Notes: generated by a model from the letters alone, not told the origin. A stretch of DNA of 64,000 nt from Leptasterias polaris (GCA_037783415.1 JAZGTN010000063.1:124001-188000); one strand, 5' to 3'. Shown: positions 13,890-24,232, counted from the stretch's first letter. A program made the numbers and translations.

Positions 13890-15041
13890 TGAATAAAGTT
13901 TTCAGTAACATCGAGCGCTGAGTGCATAGCGGAGAATCGCAATAGTTCAGTGATAATGAACAACGTCTCGCACCAAAACTACAAGTAGGAATACATTGGC
14001 ATTGATATTACAAGAAACAATGCACACCCTCAGATAATTAATCTAATATTTGAAAAACACGTTACTCCGGTTCACATAATTATAGGTTTTTTTTACAAGT
14101 CATACATTAGCTGAAAGGTTTTAATGTACTGATTAGGATCTACACAAATGAAACCAGTTTAAACTTGGCTTCTTATTGTTCAAACCGGAGGTTGAAATTA
14201 AATTTTTCAAAGAAAAATAATTTCTCAACCACACATTTGATTTTTTAAATTTATTTATACGTCATTGGGTAGGTATGTAACAACTTAAGAAACGACACAC
14301 AACATTTACCATTTAACCTTGACTTCCGGTTAAACAGGAAGATACAATTAATTATTTGAAAAAAAACATTACTCCAAAACCAGGAATTAGTTATTTATTA
14401 TCTGAACGTCGTCAGATAAGGCTTTGAAAAACATTACTAACGCTATAATTTGTGACCTGATGACATTGTCTTCCGGTTCAAACCGGAAGTTTAAATTTTA
14501 TATTTAAAAAAAAATCATAACATCTGAACTATACATTTGATTTTTTCAATCTATGCATCATCTGAAAGGTCTTAATAGACTTATCACGTGCTACACAATA
14601 TGCGAACTCGTTTGACCTTGACTTCCGGTTACAGTTGGAAATTGATATATAATATTTGAAAAATAAAAATCCTAAACCACATGATTGATTTTTATCATCT
14701 AAACGTCAAAAGAAAGAACTCAAAAGACATCACCAACGCCACCAAGTGTCACCTCATTTGACATCACCTTCCGGTTCAAAACGGAAGTTGAAACTTTATA
14801 TTTGAAAAAATCATAACTTCTAAACCAAATATTGGATTTTTACAATCCATCCATCATCTAAAAGGTCTTAATAAATTTATCACGCGCTACACAATTAGTG
14901 ACCCCTATTTGACCTTTTATCCGTTGCGAACCGGAAGTTGGTGTTTAATTTTACAAAAATTCAAAACTCGTGAACCAGGCATTGAATTGATAAGGTATAA
15001 TGTTGTTACCTTTTCATTGAATCACTCACCACGAACACCTT

Positions 15042-15073
15042 GTTTTTGTGGATAACAAAAACTGAAAGTCTAG
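15042..15073 (+). repeat. Stem-loop plus CTAG, type 2
   Basis: GTTTTTGT, loop GGATA, ACAAAAAC, a 7-nt spacer TGAAAGT, then CTAG and T. The stem sequence differs from type 1 but pairing, spacer length and CTAG are kept. Confidence 0.6.
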
Positions 15074-15971
15074 TGTTTTTTTTCTTCTCCATCTTCTTCT
15101 TCCACGCAACTCTTCTCTACAGCATAACTCAAGATTGAAACTGAATTGAACCTTGAAATTCATCAGATAATTGAACCTCATTATGAAGACGGCACAGTTG
15201 TCATTACGTCATGATGACGTCATCAGGTGTCGAATTACAAGGTTTTTAAAGTTGAAAAATGACCATTTGCTTTTTGCTGTATCTCAACGAATATGAAAGC
15301 TATGATGTTGAAAATTGTACGACCTTAACTTCCGGGTCGTTACCCTAGGTCGAAGTTCACCTTCGTTTTTTGTTCCTTCAAAAAACAACTTTCGAGCTTA
15401 TCTACGGAATAACTCAAGATTGAGATTGAATTGAATGCTGAAACTCACCAGATTGTTGAACCTTAGTATCAAGACAACACATACTTAATTACGTCATGAT
15501 GACGTCATCGGGCACTGAATTACATTACATGTAAATCAAAGTTTAATATTTGTAAAAATCGTAACTCAAAAACCATAATTCGGATTTTGACAATCTACAC
15601 ATCATCGGATAGATCGTTAAAAGTTTGACAAAGGCTTCACAGAAACCATACAATATTTTAACTTACTTTTGGTTGTTATTGGAAGTTGAAAATTTCATAA
15701 TATCTTATCTTATTCATATCTTTAAAACTACTGATCACTTCAGCATAATTATTATATCAGATTGTAGAACAGCAACCCCTCTTAAACTTATGCACTGACA
15801 TAACAACATTTTACTCTTACTATCTGGTCGAAAAAGGACGTAAAAGCACACCTGTTGACCCTTACGTTTTTCCCCTTTTTGATCGACAACGCGCTAAATT
15901 ATACGTTACAATCAGTGCAAGCGCTGACTGTACGTGTTTGATATGGCGCGAATTTGTTTTGGGGGAATCCC

Positions 15972-16012
15972 CAACAGCGCTCTTTTTCGTCCAACGAAAG
16001 AGGGCGCTGTTG
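15972..16012 (+). repeat. 19-bp hairpin, second copy
   Basis: Arms 15972-15990 and 15994-16012, loop CCA. The only stem difference from the first copy turns a G-T pair into an A-T pair, so pairing is kept or improved. Confidence 0.75.
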
Positions 16013-16858
16013 TGAATAAAGTTTTCAGTAACATTGAGCGCTGAGTGCATAGCGGAGAATCGCAATAGTTCAGTGATAATGAACACCGTCTCGCACCAAA
16101 ACTACAAGTAGGAATACATTGGCATTGATATTACAAGAAACAATGCACACCCTCAGATAATTAATCTAATATTTGAAAAACACATTACTCCGGTTCACAT
16201 AATTATAGGTTTTTTACAAGTCACACATTAGCTGAAAGGTTTTAATGTACTGATTAGGATCTACACAAATAAAACCAGTTTAAACTTGGCTTCTTGTTCA
16301 AACCGGAGGTTGAAATTAAAATTTTCAAAGAAAAATAGTTTCTCAACCACACATTTGATTTTTTTATTTATTTATACGTCATTGGGTAGGTATGTAACAA
16401 CTTAAGAAACGACACACAACATTTACTATTTAACCTTGACTTCCGGTTAAATAGGAAGATACAATTAATTATTTGAAAAAAACATTACTCCAAAACCAGG
16501 GATTAGTTGTTTATTATCTGAACGTCGTCAGATAAGGTTTGAAAAACATTACTAACGCTATAATTTGTGACCTGATGACATTGTCTTCCGGTTCAAACCG
16601 GAAGTTTAAATAAAAAAAATAAAAAATAATGTAACTTCTGAAAAACACATTGAATTTTTTCAATCTATACATCATCTAAAAGGTCTTCATAAACTAATCA
16701 CGCGCCACACAAAATGTGACCCTATTTGACCTTGACTTTCGGTCAAAACCGGAAATTGATGTTTATTTTTTGAAAAATTCTTAACTCCTGAACCAGGCAT
16801 TGAATTGATAAGGTATAATGTCGTTACCTTTCATTTAATGACTCTCCACGAACACCTT

Positions 16859-16891
16859 GTTTTTGTCACATGACAAAAACTGAAAATCTAG
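16859..16891 (+). repeat. Stem-loop plus CTAG, type 3
   Basis: GTTTTTGTC, loop ACAT, GACAAAAAC, a 7-nt spacer TGAAAAT, then CTAG and T. One base pair longer than the unit-7 stem, with both arms changed together. Confidence 0.6.
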
Positions 16892-17086
16892 TTTTCTTTT
16901 TCTTCTCCTTCCACGGAACTCTTACAATGTATCAGCAATATAACTCAAGATTGAAACTGAATTGAACCTTGAAACTCATCTAATAATTGAACCTCAATAT
17001 GAAGACGGCACAGTTGTTATTACGTCATGATGACGTCATCAGGTGTCGAATTACAAGGTTTTTAAAGTTGAAAAATGACCATTTGC

Positions 17087-18579
17087 TTTTTACTGTATCT
17101 CAACGAATATGAAAGCTATGATGTTCATAATTGGGCATCTGATAGATCAAGACTGGGGCAATATTTGAAAAGTTAACGCCAAAATCGTATGACCTTTTCT
17201 TCTGGTCGTACCGGAAGGTCAAAGTTTGCCTTTGTGTTTTTCTTTAAAAAAGCGTGTTTCGGGGTTATCTACAGCATACATGTAACTCAAGATTGGAATT
17301 GAATTGAGCATTGAAACTCGTCATCAGACAACTGAACCTTAATATCAAGACGACACACAGTTGATGACGTCATTGGGTATCAAATTACAGTAAATCAAAG
17401 TTTAATAATTGAAAAATTCATAACTAATGAACCACAACTTGGATTATTACAATTTAAACATCATCGGATAGGTCGTTAAAAGTTCGACAAACGCTACACA
17501 GATCATAACCCCCTTGACCCCGACTTCCGGTTCAAATAGGAAGTTGAAAATTCTATAATATATTATCTTATTTATATCCTAAAAGCTACAGGTCATTTCA
17601 GCATGATTTTTGTACCAGGTTGTAGAACGTTAAGCCTGCTCAAACTTTTGCACAAAGATGATACCATTTAAATCTTTATATCTGGTCGAAAAAGGACGTT
17701 CAAGCTTAGCTTACCTGTTGACCCAGAAAATTTACAATGCACGATAGTGTATTAACACACGCTAAACCTGTACCACGCTAAACCTGTACACGTGCATAGC
17801 ACGTGCGGTTTCGTTGACATCCTCTAATGTATGTTCAATGCACGTGTGATTTTTGCACATAGTTTTTTAGATGCATTTGTGCTGTATACATGTAGGTGCG
17901 TGTTAGAATACATTTCGCATTGATCGGTGTTCCAACTTATATTGCACCCCAGTCCAGTGAAATTGAGAGTGTTCAAATACGGGTATGTCGTTTCGTATTA
18001 TGCTACATATGTATCAGGAATATCAAAGTAACCGCACAGCACTTGCAATTTTGGATCTTCCCTCTCTTGAAAGTAGACAGGGTGCTATGCTTTTTGTTAT
18101 GGGTTGAAAACTGTTGAAATCCACCAAATTTAGAAGTTTTTTCTACCCCCTCTAGAACTGACTGTACACTTAAACATCTGAGAGAGAACACTTTGAAAGG
18201 GTAATTAGGTCCACCACTCTGTAGTACAGACAGATATAGAAAATCCTCTAATCCAGCATTGTCAAGGATTCTATAAATTTGTACATATGTTTTTAAATTG
18301 TATACAAATTTTGTTAACTAAAAGTTGAAACTTTATATTTCAAAATATCATAACTTCTGAACCACACAATGGATTTTTTCAATCTTTACATCATCTGAAA
18401 GTTCTTCATAAACTTATCAACATGTGACCCTATATGACCTCGACTTCCGGTCCAAACTAGAAGTTGATGTTTAATTTTTACAAAATTCATTAACTCCTGA
18501 ACCAGGAATTGGATTGATAAGGTATAATGACGTTACCTATTCATTCAATCACTCACCATGACAAAAACTGAATCTCTAG
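17087..18579 (+). repeat. Array unit 9 (terminal, decayed)
   Basis: Last recognisable unit, about 1.49 kb. TGACGTCA at 17365. It carries the segment also found in unit 6 (about 17,890-17,950) and ends at CTAG (18576-18579). Only the 3' arm of the terminal stem survives (GACAAAAAC, 18560-18568); the 5' arm is deleted. Confidence 0.8.
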
Positions 18580-18960
18580 TATTTTACTACAGACTGTAGT
18601 ATGTCTCAAAATGGTGATAATCAACTCATGCTTTACCAAGAACTTGTGCAATTATTTTCAATGTTAAGAGCATGGTTCAGAGATTATTTATGCAAATTTT
18701 TTAGTTTCTATCACCAAAAATTTCATTTTTACAATGCTTGAAAGTCAAAAATACCCACAAATACTGGGTTTGGCCATTTAAAGTTTTCATTTGATATTGA
18801 AGAATTGGCTTTTCTTGGGTCAGGCTTATTGTATGTAAACAAAGGATGATACTAAACAGTAACATGAAAAAACAATTGGAAAAAGTACACTGGCTGATAA
18901 TTTTCATATGCAACCCTAGCTACATGTATGTTTCGGATGTTACACTATGTTAAAATTTAA

Positions 18961-19165
18961 AACTTTGGGTGTGATCCCTGGCTACACGGCAGTTTGCGGT
19001 TGGATGGCTTCTGACTGGCACCCCCCGAACAAAGATATTGACAAAATAGGGAGACCGCCATCACAGGGCTAGATAGCTCAGTTGGTAGAGCGCCGGCACG
19101 TTAAACCGGGGGTCGTTGGTTCAAATCCCGCTCTAGTCAATTTTTCTTTGTTCAACCCAAAATCA
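18961..19165 (+). mobile_element. tRNA-derived SINE, copy 1
   Basis: A 5' part ending in GTGATCCCTGGCTAC (resembling the 3' half of a tRNA) and CTTCTGACTGGCACC precedes a tRNA-like module, then a T-rich tail with TTGTTCAACCC. The same order occurs in a second, more decayed copy at 24.25-24.47 kb, so this is a dispersed, probably dimeric tRNA-derived SINE rather than a lone tRNA gene. Confidence 0.7.
19067..19138 (+). tRNA. tRNA-like module of SINE copy 1
   Basis: 72 nt. Acceptor arms GGCTAGA and TCTAGTC pair fully (one G-T). The D arm GCTCAGTTGGTAGAGC holds an A-box; GGTTCAAATCC is the B-box. The anticodon stem is CCGG/CCGG plus a mismatch; the loop ACGTTAA would give anticodon GTT (Asn) but has C instead of the usual T at position 33. 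Better read as a SINE head than a functional tRNA gene. Confidence 0.5.
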
Positions 19166-21600
19166 TTTAAACATTTACCCAGTCAGTTTCCCTTGTGGTT
19201 TATTATTTGATATTTAAAACTTTCCTAATTTTTATGGATTTGCTTTGGGAGAAGATGTCCTAACACATTAACATTTATGCAAACTCTGTATTTAAATGGC
19301 CACATAACTACATGTAGTTCAATAGTGCATTTTATCAACTACAATATACTTGTTGTAAAGTTGATCCATCTAATTTAGATGTTTATGTAGTTTCCAAATG
19401 CTGCATATGTAATGGGAAATTGAAAAATCTGAACTTGATTGCAGTGGTAATCATAAAAACTCTGAAAATACACTGAACTGCATACTATGGTTTGTATGGT
19501 ACAAAAGACAATATGCCCTGTATTTGTTTCGGACGTTACATGATGTTAACATCTCAATAAGTTTACAAACTTTGCTCAGGTTTAATCTATTTTCTCTGTT
19601 ATTTTTTACAAAACCAGATCAGTGCAGTCAAAGTTTCTCATGTAATAATTGAATAAATCCATTTTAGAGTAAAAGTCTTGGACATATATGTATTAATATT
19701 AACAGTAAACTGATGTGGTTCAAGATCTTTGATTTACCTGCATGTTTAGTTTTAAATCAAAGAATTTACATGTGATTGAAATACTGATCAGTTAGTACAA
19801 ATAACAGTACACCAACTAAAATCACTACAATTAGGAAATGCTCTTACTGTTTACGTGTGTAAGGGGAAGAGTGAAATCATACATGTAGCCGTGTGTAAAC
19901 AAACCATAAGATGAGACTATAGTGTGACCACAAAAAACATTTTGGTGGCATTAGATGCATCATATAGAGTTTTAGAGAAGGACACGTAAAGAAAATAGTA
20001 GGACCCCAACGCACTCAAAGTGTTCAAAAAGCTAAAGGTTAAAAATTTATAAAAATTCTTCCCTTGTTGATGAATCTTGTATGGAAACTAAAGCTTTAAA
20101 AACATATGAGGCGTCATGTGTATAGTTCTTAAAAGGGATGAAGGGGGGGGGGGGGGGGGGAATGGTTAGAGCGCAAAGCCACAAGGGGAACAGGTGTTGG
20201 TTGGGGGGGGGGTTGGATAGGTAGGAGGGTGTGAGAAAGAAGGAGACTGCCAAATTAGCACTGTGATTCGGGTGGAGCAGGAAATTTGAAACTAATTCCG
20301 ATCAGCAAAGTTAACAAAATGGTGAACTCTATTGTCAGAGATTCAGTGTAAATAGTGTTAAAATAGCCTCATAGTTACTATAACCTATTTTTATAATTGG
20401 GAATTTACCTCCCTAGAGACAAGAACTGATAAAATATAGATAATTCTTTGTTTAAACCTCTTTCAGCAGCACTAGGAGGGGTTAAGTAAAGATTTGTTTG
20501 TTTCCCCATCAGATTTTCCCCTCATTTGAACTTTTCTGATGATAACAATGTGTGTTAACAATGTGTGTTAACAATGTACTGTAACGTCCGAAACATGCTT
20601 ACACTACCCCAGCAAGTAATATTTTTTATGGTGACAGAATTCTCTAGTTGACTAGTTTATAGTTTACTTTGTTTGATTTAATTAAAAGTATGGATAATTT
20701 AAAACAATCCAGCACTGCCATGCCTCACATACATGTACACTTGTCTTTAAATTTTTCATTGCCACAAATTTAATACTGCAGAAAGCTCAGATATAGTTAA
20801 TGGTAAATTTGGATTTTGGCATCATGCATGTTATTTTTACATTTAAAACTGAATAAAATGGTTGAAATATTTTTCTTGACAAGATAAACAAAATAAAAAT
20901 AAAAAAATATATTGATAGAATAAAAACTGCATTAAAAATGACAGTTTTATGTAAACAATAAAATTGTGTAATGTCCGAAACAACTTTTTTGAGCTACAAG
21001 AAATTTGTTGGATATAAATGATCTGATTCATGTCTACATTTGTTTGAAAAATAACAGTAGTTTATTTCATGATGATTGATTCACTTTAGATACCCTCTAC
21101 TTTGAGCTATTACATGTAGCTGAGAAATGATCATTTTTGTTTCGGATGTTACATTTGTTTCGGTCGTTATTGCAATTCTTATATTTTCTGATACTTCAAA
21201 ATTAAGATTGTTTCGGACGTTACAAAATTGTTTACGGAAAATGAGATAACTTTTTCATTTGATGAAAAAAGTTTTGAACAACATCATTGCAACAACTTAT
21301 AGTTAATTTCTTTTTAGGACTTAGAATAAGGTAGCCAGTAAGTGTATTTGAATACTGATTATCATAAATAAATTTGAGTTCTGTCAAGTCAAATGAAGGG
21401 TACGATTGTTTACAGAAGATGTAACGTCCGAAACACCATTTTCAATCGAACCATTCCATCACAAAAGTACAGATAGTTCAGATTTTTGTGCACTGTCAGG
21501 AAGTTCCATTCATATTTATTCATTTTCAATAGAAATGAATAATATTAATTCTGTATTTTTTATTTTTCAAACAAAACAATTTGGTCTCTCGTTTTTGGTT
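19166..21600. other. Non-coding AT-rich stretch
   Basis: No supportable gene. It holds most of the GTTTCGGACGTTAC motifs, a TTTACCCAGTCAGTTTCCCT segment (from 19,176) shared with the foldback at 24.19 kb, and G-runs near 20.15 kb. Confidence 0.5.
20143..20212 (+). repeat. Long G-runs
   Basis: Eighteen consecutive G at 20143-20160 and ten G at 20203-20212. Potential G-quadruplex DNA and a likely sequencing or assembly weak point. Confidence 0.8.
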
Positions 21601-21604
21601 GAAA

Positions 21605-21780
21605 AAATGGGGCCCATTATGTGTCCAACATTGGCCAACACATGGGCCCCTGCTGATCCTGCACCCGGGATTCATATGGGGCCCATATGGGTAGGCCCAG
21701 ATAACCCATGGGTTCCATATGGGCCAACATATGGGCCTCATGGTGTAACCCATATGGGCCCCACTGGATCCTGCACCCAA
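21605..21780. repeat. CATATGGG palindrome-rich patch
   Basis: Dense, overlapping GGGCCCATATGGG, CCATATGGGCC and ACATATGGGCC motifs, bracketed by two near-copies of GATCCTGCACCC. It gives a low-complexity open reading frame rich in Gly, Pro, Trp and Tyr, explained by the repeat. Related CATATGGG-type text reappears at about 21,900-22,020. Confidence 0.7.
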
Positions 21781-21782
21781 GT

Positions 21783-22240
21783 CTTCAGTTCCTGGACTAT
21801 AATATTGTACATGCCATGTACATGTAGGAAGGGGTATTATAACTGACTAGTATAGTTTGTATTTAGCTAATGTGGTATTGTAGATTATAATACATGTATG
21901 TTCATATGGGTTGGCCCAGATAACCCATATGGGATACATCTGGGATACATCTGGGAAAAATCAACCTGGGTTATCCCATTATGGGCATTACCTGGGATTC
22001 GTATAGGCAATCTGGTTGGCGTACATATGAGGCCCATCGCCCGGACAGCCTTATAATTAAACCAAGTAACTATTTGATGTTAATGAGTGGTCTAATTACA
22101 TGTATATGAACATATCATACATACATGTATGTACTAGTCTACAATACCACATTAGCTAAATACAAACTATACTAGTCAGTTATGGTGAATATAACTCTTC
22201 CTACATGGCATATATTATGTATATAGTCCAGGAACTGAAG
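21783..22240. repeat. Large inverted repeat
   Basis: Left arm 21783-21905 and right arm 22107-22240 are inverted copies with small indels (shared core AACTGACTAGTATAGTTTG and complement). The ~200-bp spacer carries more CATATGGG/CATCTGGG text. Could be a foldback element; no target-site duplication identified. Confidence 0.75.
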
Positions 22241-22724
22241 ACTAACAGTTATGGTTAACAGTTTTTCAATCAAAAATGTCAATACTTTAATTAGCATGTT
22301 TTCAATGAAAGCTTTTAATTGTACAGTTTATGTATGTATTTTTCTTATAGAAGAATATGTTACAAAAAGTACAAAAACAACTTTACAGAGCTAAATTTCA
22401 CTAAATTGTTATAATAATTATCAATGAAAACACAATGCCCTGTCCCACAACTTTGCGTATTGCCAATATGGGTTTGCTCAGGTCTTACCCATATTGCACA
22501 AATGGGTCTTTGCATACCCGCAAAGCTTGCTTAGGTCCTTCCCATAGGATAACCAAATGAATCTTTTCATATCACTGCCCACAAGGGATTGCTTAATAAA
22601 AGTATCTACTATATTTCGGCTTTTCCATTGTCGATTCACTCAGGTTTGTCCAGAGGAAATTACAAAACCCATGGGAAGGATCATACCCTTGGGCTTGCTA
22701 AGCTAAACAAATCTATTCTAAACT

Positions 22725-23754
22725 AGAATATTAACTCCGTAATGGCTGAGGTCTTTCTCGATGGATGGAGGCTTAACGCTGGCTGGGACTCCGGGGCCCG
22801 GCTGAGTGTGTGCGGGATAACCCCGCGTGCCTGGGCCAACCAGCCGTGTCCGATAACGGACGGCTGCGGGCCCATGCCAGTCACCCCGACCGGGCCGGCC
22901 ACCATGGCCGGCGGACGGGCGGTCGAGAGAGCAGATAGGGAGGCTGATATGTTCTGGAAGGCATGTAGGAATTCCGCCTTCGAAACTATATCTTCCGCCC
23001 GGTAGCGCTTGCCGTGGCGTGAACGCCCCGAGGCCCCCTCTGAGTCCGAAGAAGAAGATCGGGCGCGGCGCGCCTTTTTCTTTTTGCCCCTGACTGCTCC
23101 GAGGACACCTCGGACGACGCCTGGGGCATGGGCACTCCCGAGCACCGGAGAAATTCCGATGTCGTGGTGGGTCCATCGTAGCGTGAAAGTACCGAGCCTG
23201 GAGCCCCGGAGAGCTCATGGTCGGACTGCTCCATTACCCCAAAGCCCGCCCCGGTGTACAGCGCCCCAGCCCCATGGGTGGAGGTTCGGCTGCATGTGAA
23301 CCCGCTCAATAGTCCCCTTTGTCCCGCTGTGGCTACCTCCACTGGGCCCAGGGAACGTGTGGCTCGAACCCACTGAACTGTGGTGGCTTGTCGTATCTGA
23401 CAGCCCCACGTTCGGGGTTGAGTCGGAGGGAGTCTGGCGGGTACCCCCGCACGGCTTGCCCTGCCGACCCTTCTTTGGCTTCGCGCCGTCAATCACGGTC
23501 GGAACCCGACCTTTGCCGGCCTTAACCTTTCGTTTGGAAGCCCCGCCAACCACGGCCGGAGAGGAGGACCGGGCACCCAGTCCGACTCCGACCGCGGGGC
23601 CGCCAGCACCCGCAGCCGACAGTGGCTGCGGGCGCTGGACGGGAGACTGGTTCGGCAACAACTTGTCGCCGGCGCAGCCTCCCGAGGGCTCGACCTGTCC
23701 CGGGGGGTGACCGCCCCCAGTTACGACAGGAAGAGCTCTCTCCAAACGTTTCAT
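22725..23754 (-). pseudogene. DIRS/Ngaro-type gag N-terminal fragment
   Basis: GC-rich island in AT-rich DNA with overlapping minus-strand reading frames that look like one frameshifted protein. It starts at the ATG at 23754 and runs through Pro/Gly/Ser-rich, low-complexity sequence, a basic KKKK/SSSS tract (about 23,030-23,090) and a segment containing KAEFLHAFQNISASLSAL, ending near 22,725. The basic tract, this helix-like segment and a following SRAPES-type motif recur in the same order at 62.5-63.4 kb, so both probably derive from one retroelement family. Assignment to the DIRS order rests on the reverse-transcriptase start next to the other copy. Confidence 0.55.
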
Positions 23755-24140
23755 ATCTCCTCAAATATCACTACCAACACTTATTAACACTACAAACAAT
23801 CTTATCTTTTAATGCTTTTAACTCTTGCTAAAAGGGAAAAACTGACGAGCTACTATAAAACACGTCTCACCCTGGTCCTGCCGCTAAGAGAAAAAGGAGG
23901 AGTCACGAGGCTACTCGCCGCGGGGCACTATGGGTAGGGCGATGGAGGGCGCTATATAATGTAAACTCTTAGCGAAATATCCTGCCGGTATGGGGATATG
24001 CAAATAGTAGTGTGCTCTACAGGTAATGTATGAGTGAAGTAGACTCAAGAGCCAAAGCTTGTGTTTTGTATAGCCTAATGTTCTGTAATTCGGTTTTCAG
24101 TGTAGCGGCATTCTAATGTATATAATACATGTATTTCACA
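23755..24140. other. Flank of the gag fragment
   Basis: No gene seen. On the minus strand this is upstream of the gag start and may include the 5' end of the retroelement (a GC-rich patch at about 23,870-23,955), but no repeat terminus could be defined. Confidence 0.3.
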
Positions 24141-24232
24141 TATCAAGTTATAAACCACAAGGGAAAGTAGTGACTGGGTAAAGTTAACAAAATTTACCCA
24201 GTCAGTTTCCCTTATGGTTTATAACTTGATAT
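24141..24232. repeat. Foldback of ~40-bp arms
   Basis: Arm 24141-24182 and inverted arm 24192-24232 share TATCAAGTTATAAACC and TGACTGGGTAAA, with one 3-nt insertion and few mismatches. The right-arm sequence also occurs alone at about 19,176-19,218, after the SINE there. Confidence 0.85.

Larger units (their letters stand above)
13044..15270 (+). repeat. Array unit 7 (diverged type C)
   Basis: Length 2227. TGACGTCA sites start at 13326 and 15215. The left third matches units 1-6; the rest holds a 19-bp hairpin (13849-13889) and a run of diverged ~150-bp sub-repeats (about 14,040-15,000), each carrying a CTTCCGG or ACCGGAAG motif. Ends with a differently composed stem-loop plus CTAG at 15042-15073. 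Confidence 0.85.
15271..17086 (+). repeat. Array unit 8 (diverged type C)
   Basis: Length 1816. TGACGTCA sites start at 15500 and 17031. Closely related to unit 7 but about 400 bp shorter, having lost some of the ~150-bp sub-repeats. Hairpin at 15972-16012; stem-loop plus CTAG at 16859-16891. Confidence 0.85.
283..17372. promoter_or_regulatory. 22 regularly spaced TGACGTCA palindromes
   Basis: Perfect TGACGTCA (cAMP-response-element consensus), mostly inside the larger palindromes GATGACGTCATC or TGATGACGTCATCA. Starts: 283, 1623, 2227, 2565, 3905, 4405, 4743, 6083, 6699, 7037, 8377, 8886, 9224, 10564, 11067, 11404, 12988, 13326, 15215, 15500, 17031, 17365. In units 1-5 the first-to-second spacing is exactly 1340 bp, and third-to-next-first is 337-338 bp. 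CREB/ATF-type bZIP binding is only an inference from the consensus. Confidence 0.6.
14300..17535 (+). repeat. Sub-repeats with CTTCCGG/ACCGGAAG inverted motifs
   Basis: Diverged sub-repeats of about 130-170 bp, each with a patch such as CTTCCGGTTCAAACCGGAAG (clear at about 14,469 and 16,587) or a decayed form (about 14,323, 14,621, 14,769, 14,926, 16,439, 17,524). Several read TGACCTTGACTTCCGG, whose complement joins an ETS-like ACCGGAAGT to a TCAAGGTCA nuclear-receptor half-site. Protein binding is not shown. Confidence 0.65.
1..18579 (+). repeat. Tandem array of nine ~2-kb units
   Basis: Nine head-to-tail units, phased here on the recurring TTTTTGCTGTATCTCAACGA, start at 1, 2283, 4461, 6755, 8942, 11123, 13044, 15271 and 17087. 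Units 1-5 are nearly identical; units 6-9 diverge progressively. Units 1 and 3 share variants absent from 2 and 4 (CCCACTAGCGG against CCCTCTAGCGG; GTCATGATGACG against GTCATTATGACG in the middle module), so units 1-4 are a duplicated dimer of about 4.46 kb. No convincing coding sequence. The window begins inside a unit, so the array extends to the left. Confidence 0.95.
18930..21434. repeat. Cluster of eight GTTTCGGACGTTAC-like motifs
   Basis: Plus-orientation copies at 18930-18943 (GGATG variant), 19526-19539, 21139-21152 (GGATG variant), 21157-21170 (GGTCG, last base changed) and 21210-21223; inverted copies at 20581-20594, 20968-20981 (ATGTCCG variant) and 21421-21434. Spacing is irregular and the flanks are not alike, so this is not a simple tandem repeat. 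Function unknown. Confidence 0.8.

Noticed and set aside
1..18579. A CRISPR-like array
   Set aside because: Units of about 2 kb, no short direct repeats with unique spacers, and the DNA is clearly animal.
19067..19138. A functional tRNA-Asn gene
   Set aside because: C at position 33, an imperfect anticodon stem, and shared flanks with a second decayed copy point to a SINE head.
21406..21846. A 146-codon Gly/Pro/Trp/Tyr-rich frame
   Set aside because: Its composition is explained by the CATATGGG palindrome repeat, not by a protein.
22742..23710. Long plus-strand frames in the GC-rich island
   Set aside because: They are the complement of the minus-strand gag frames and result from high GC content.
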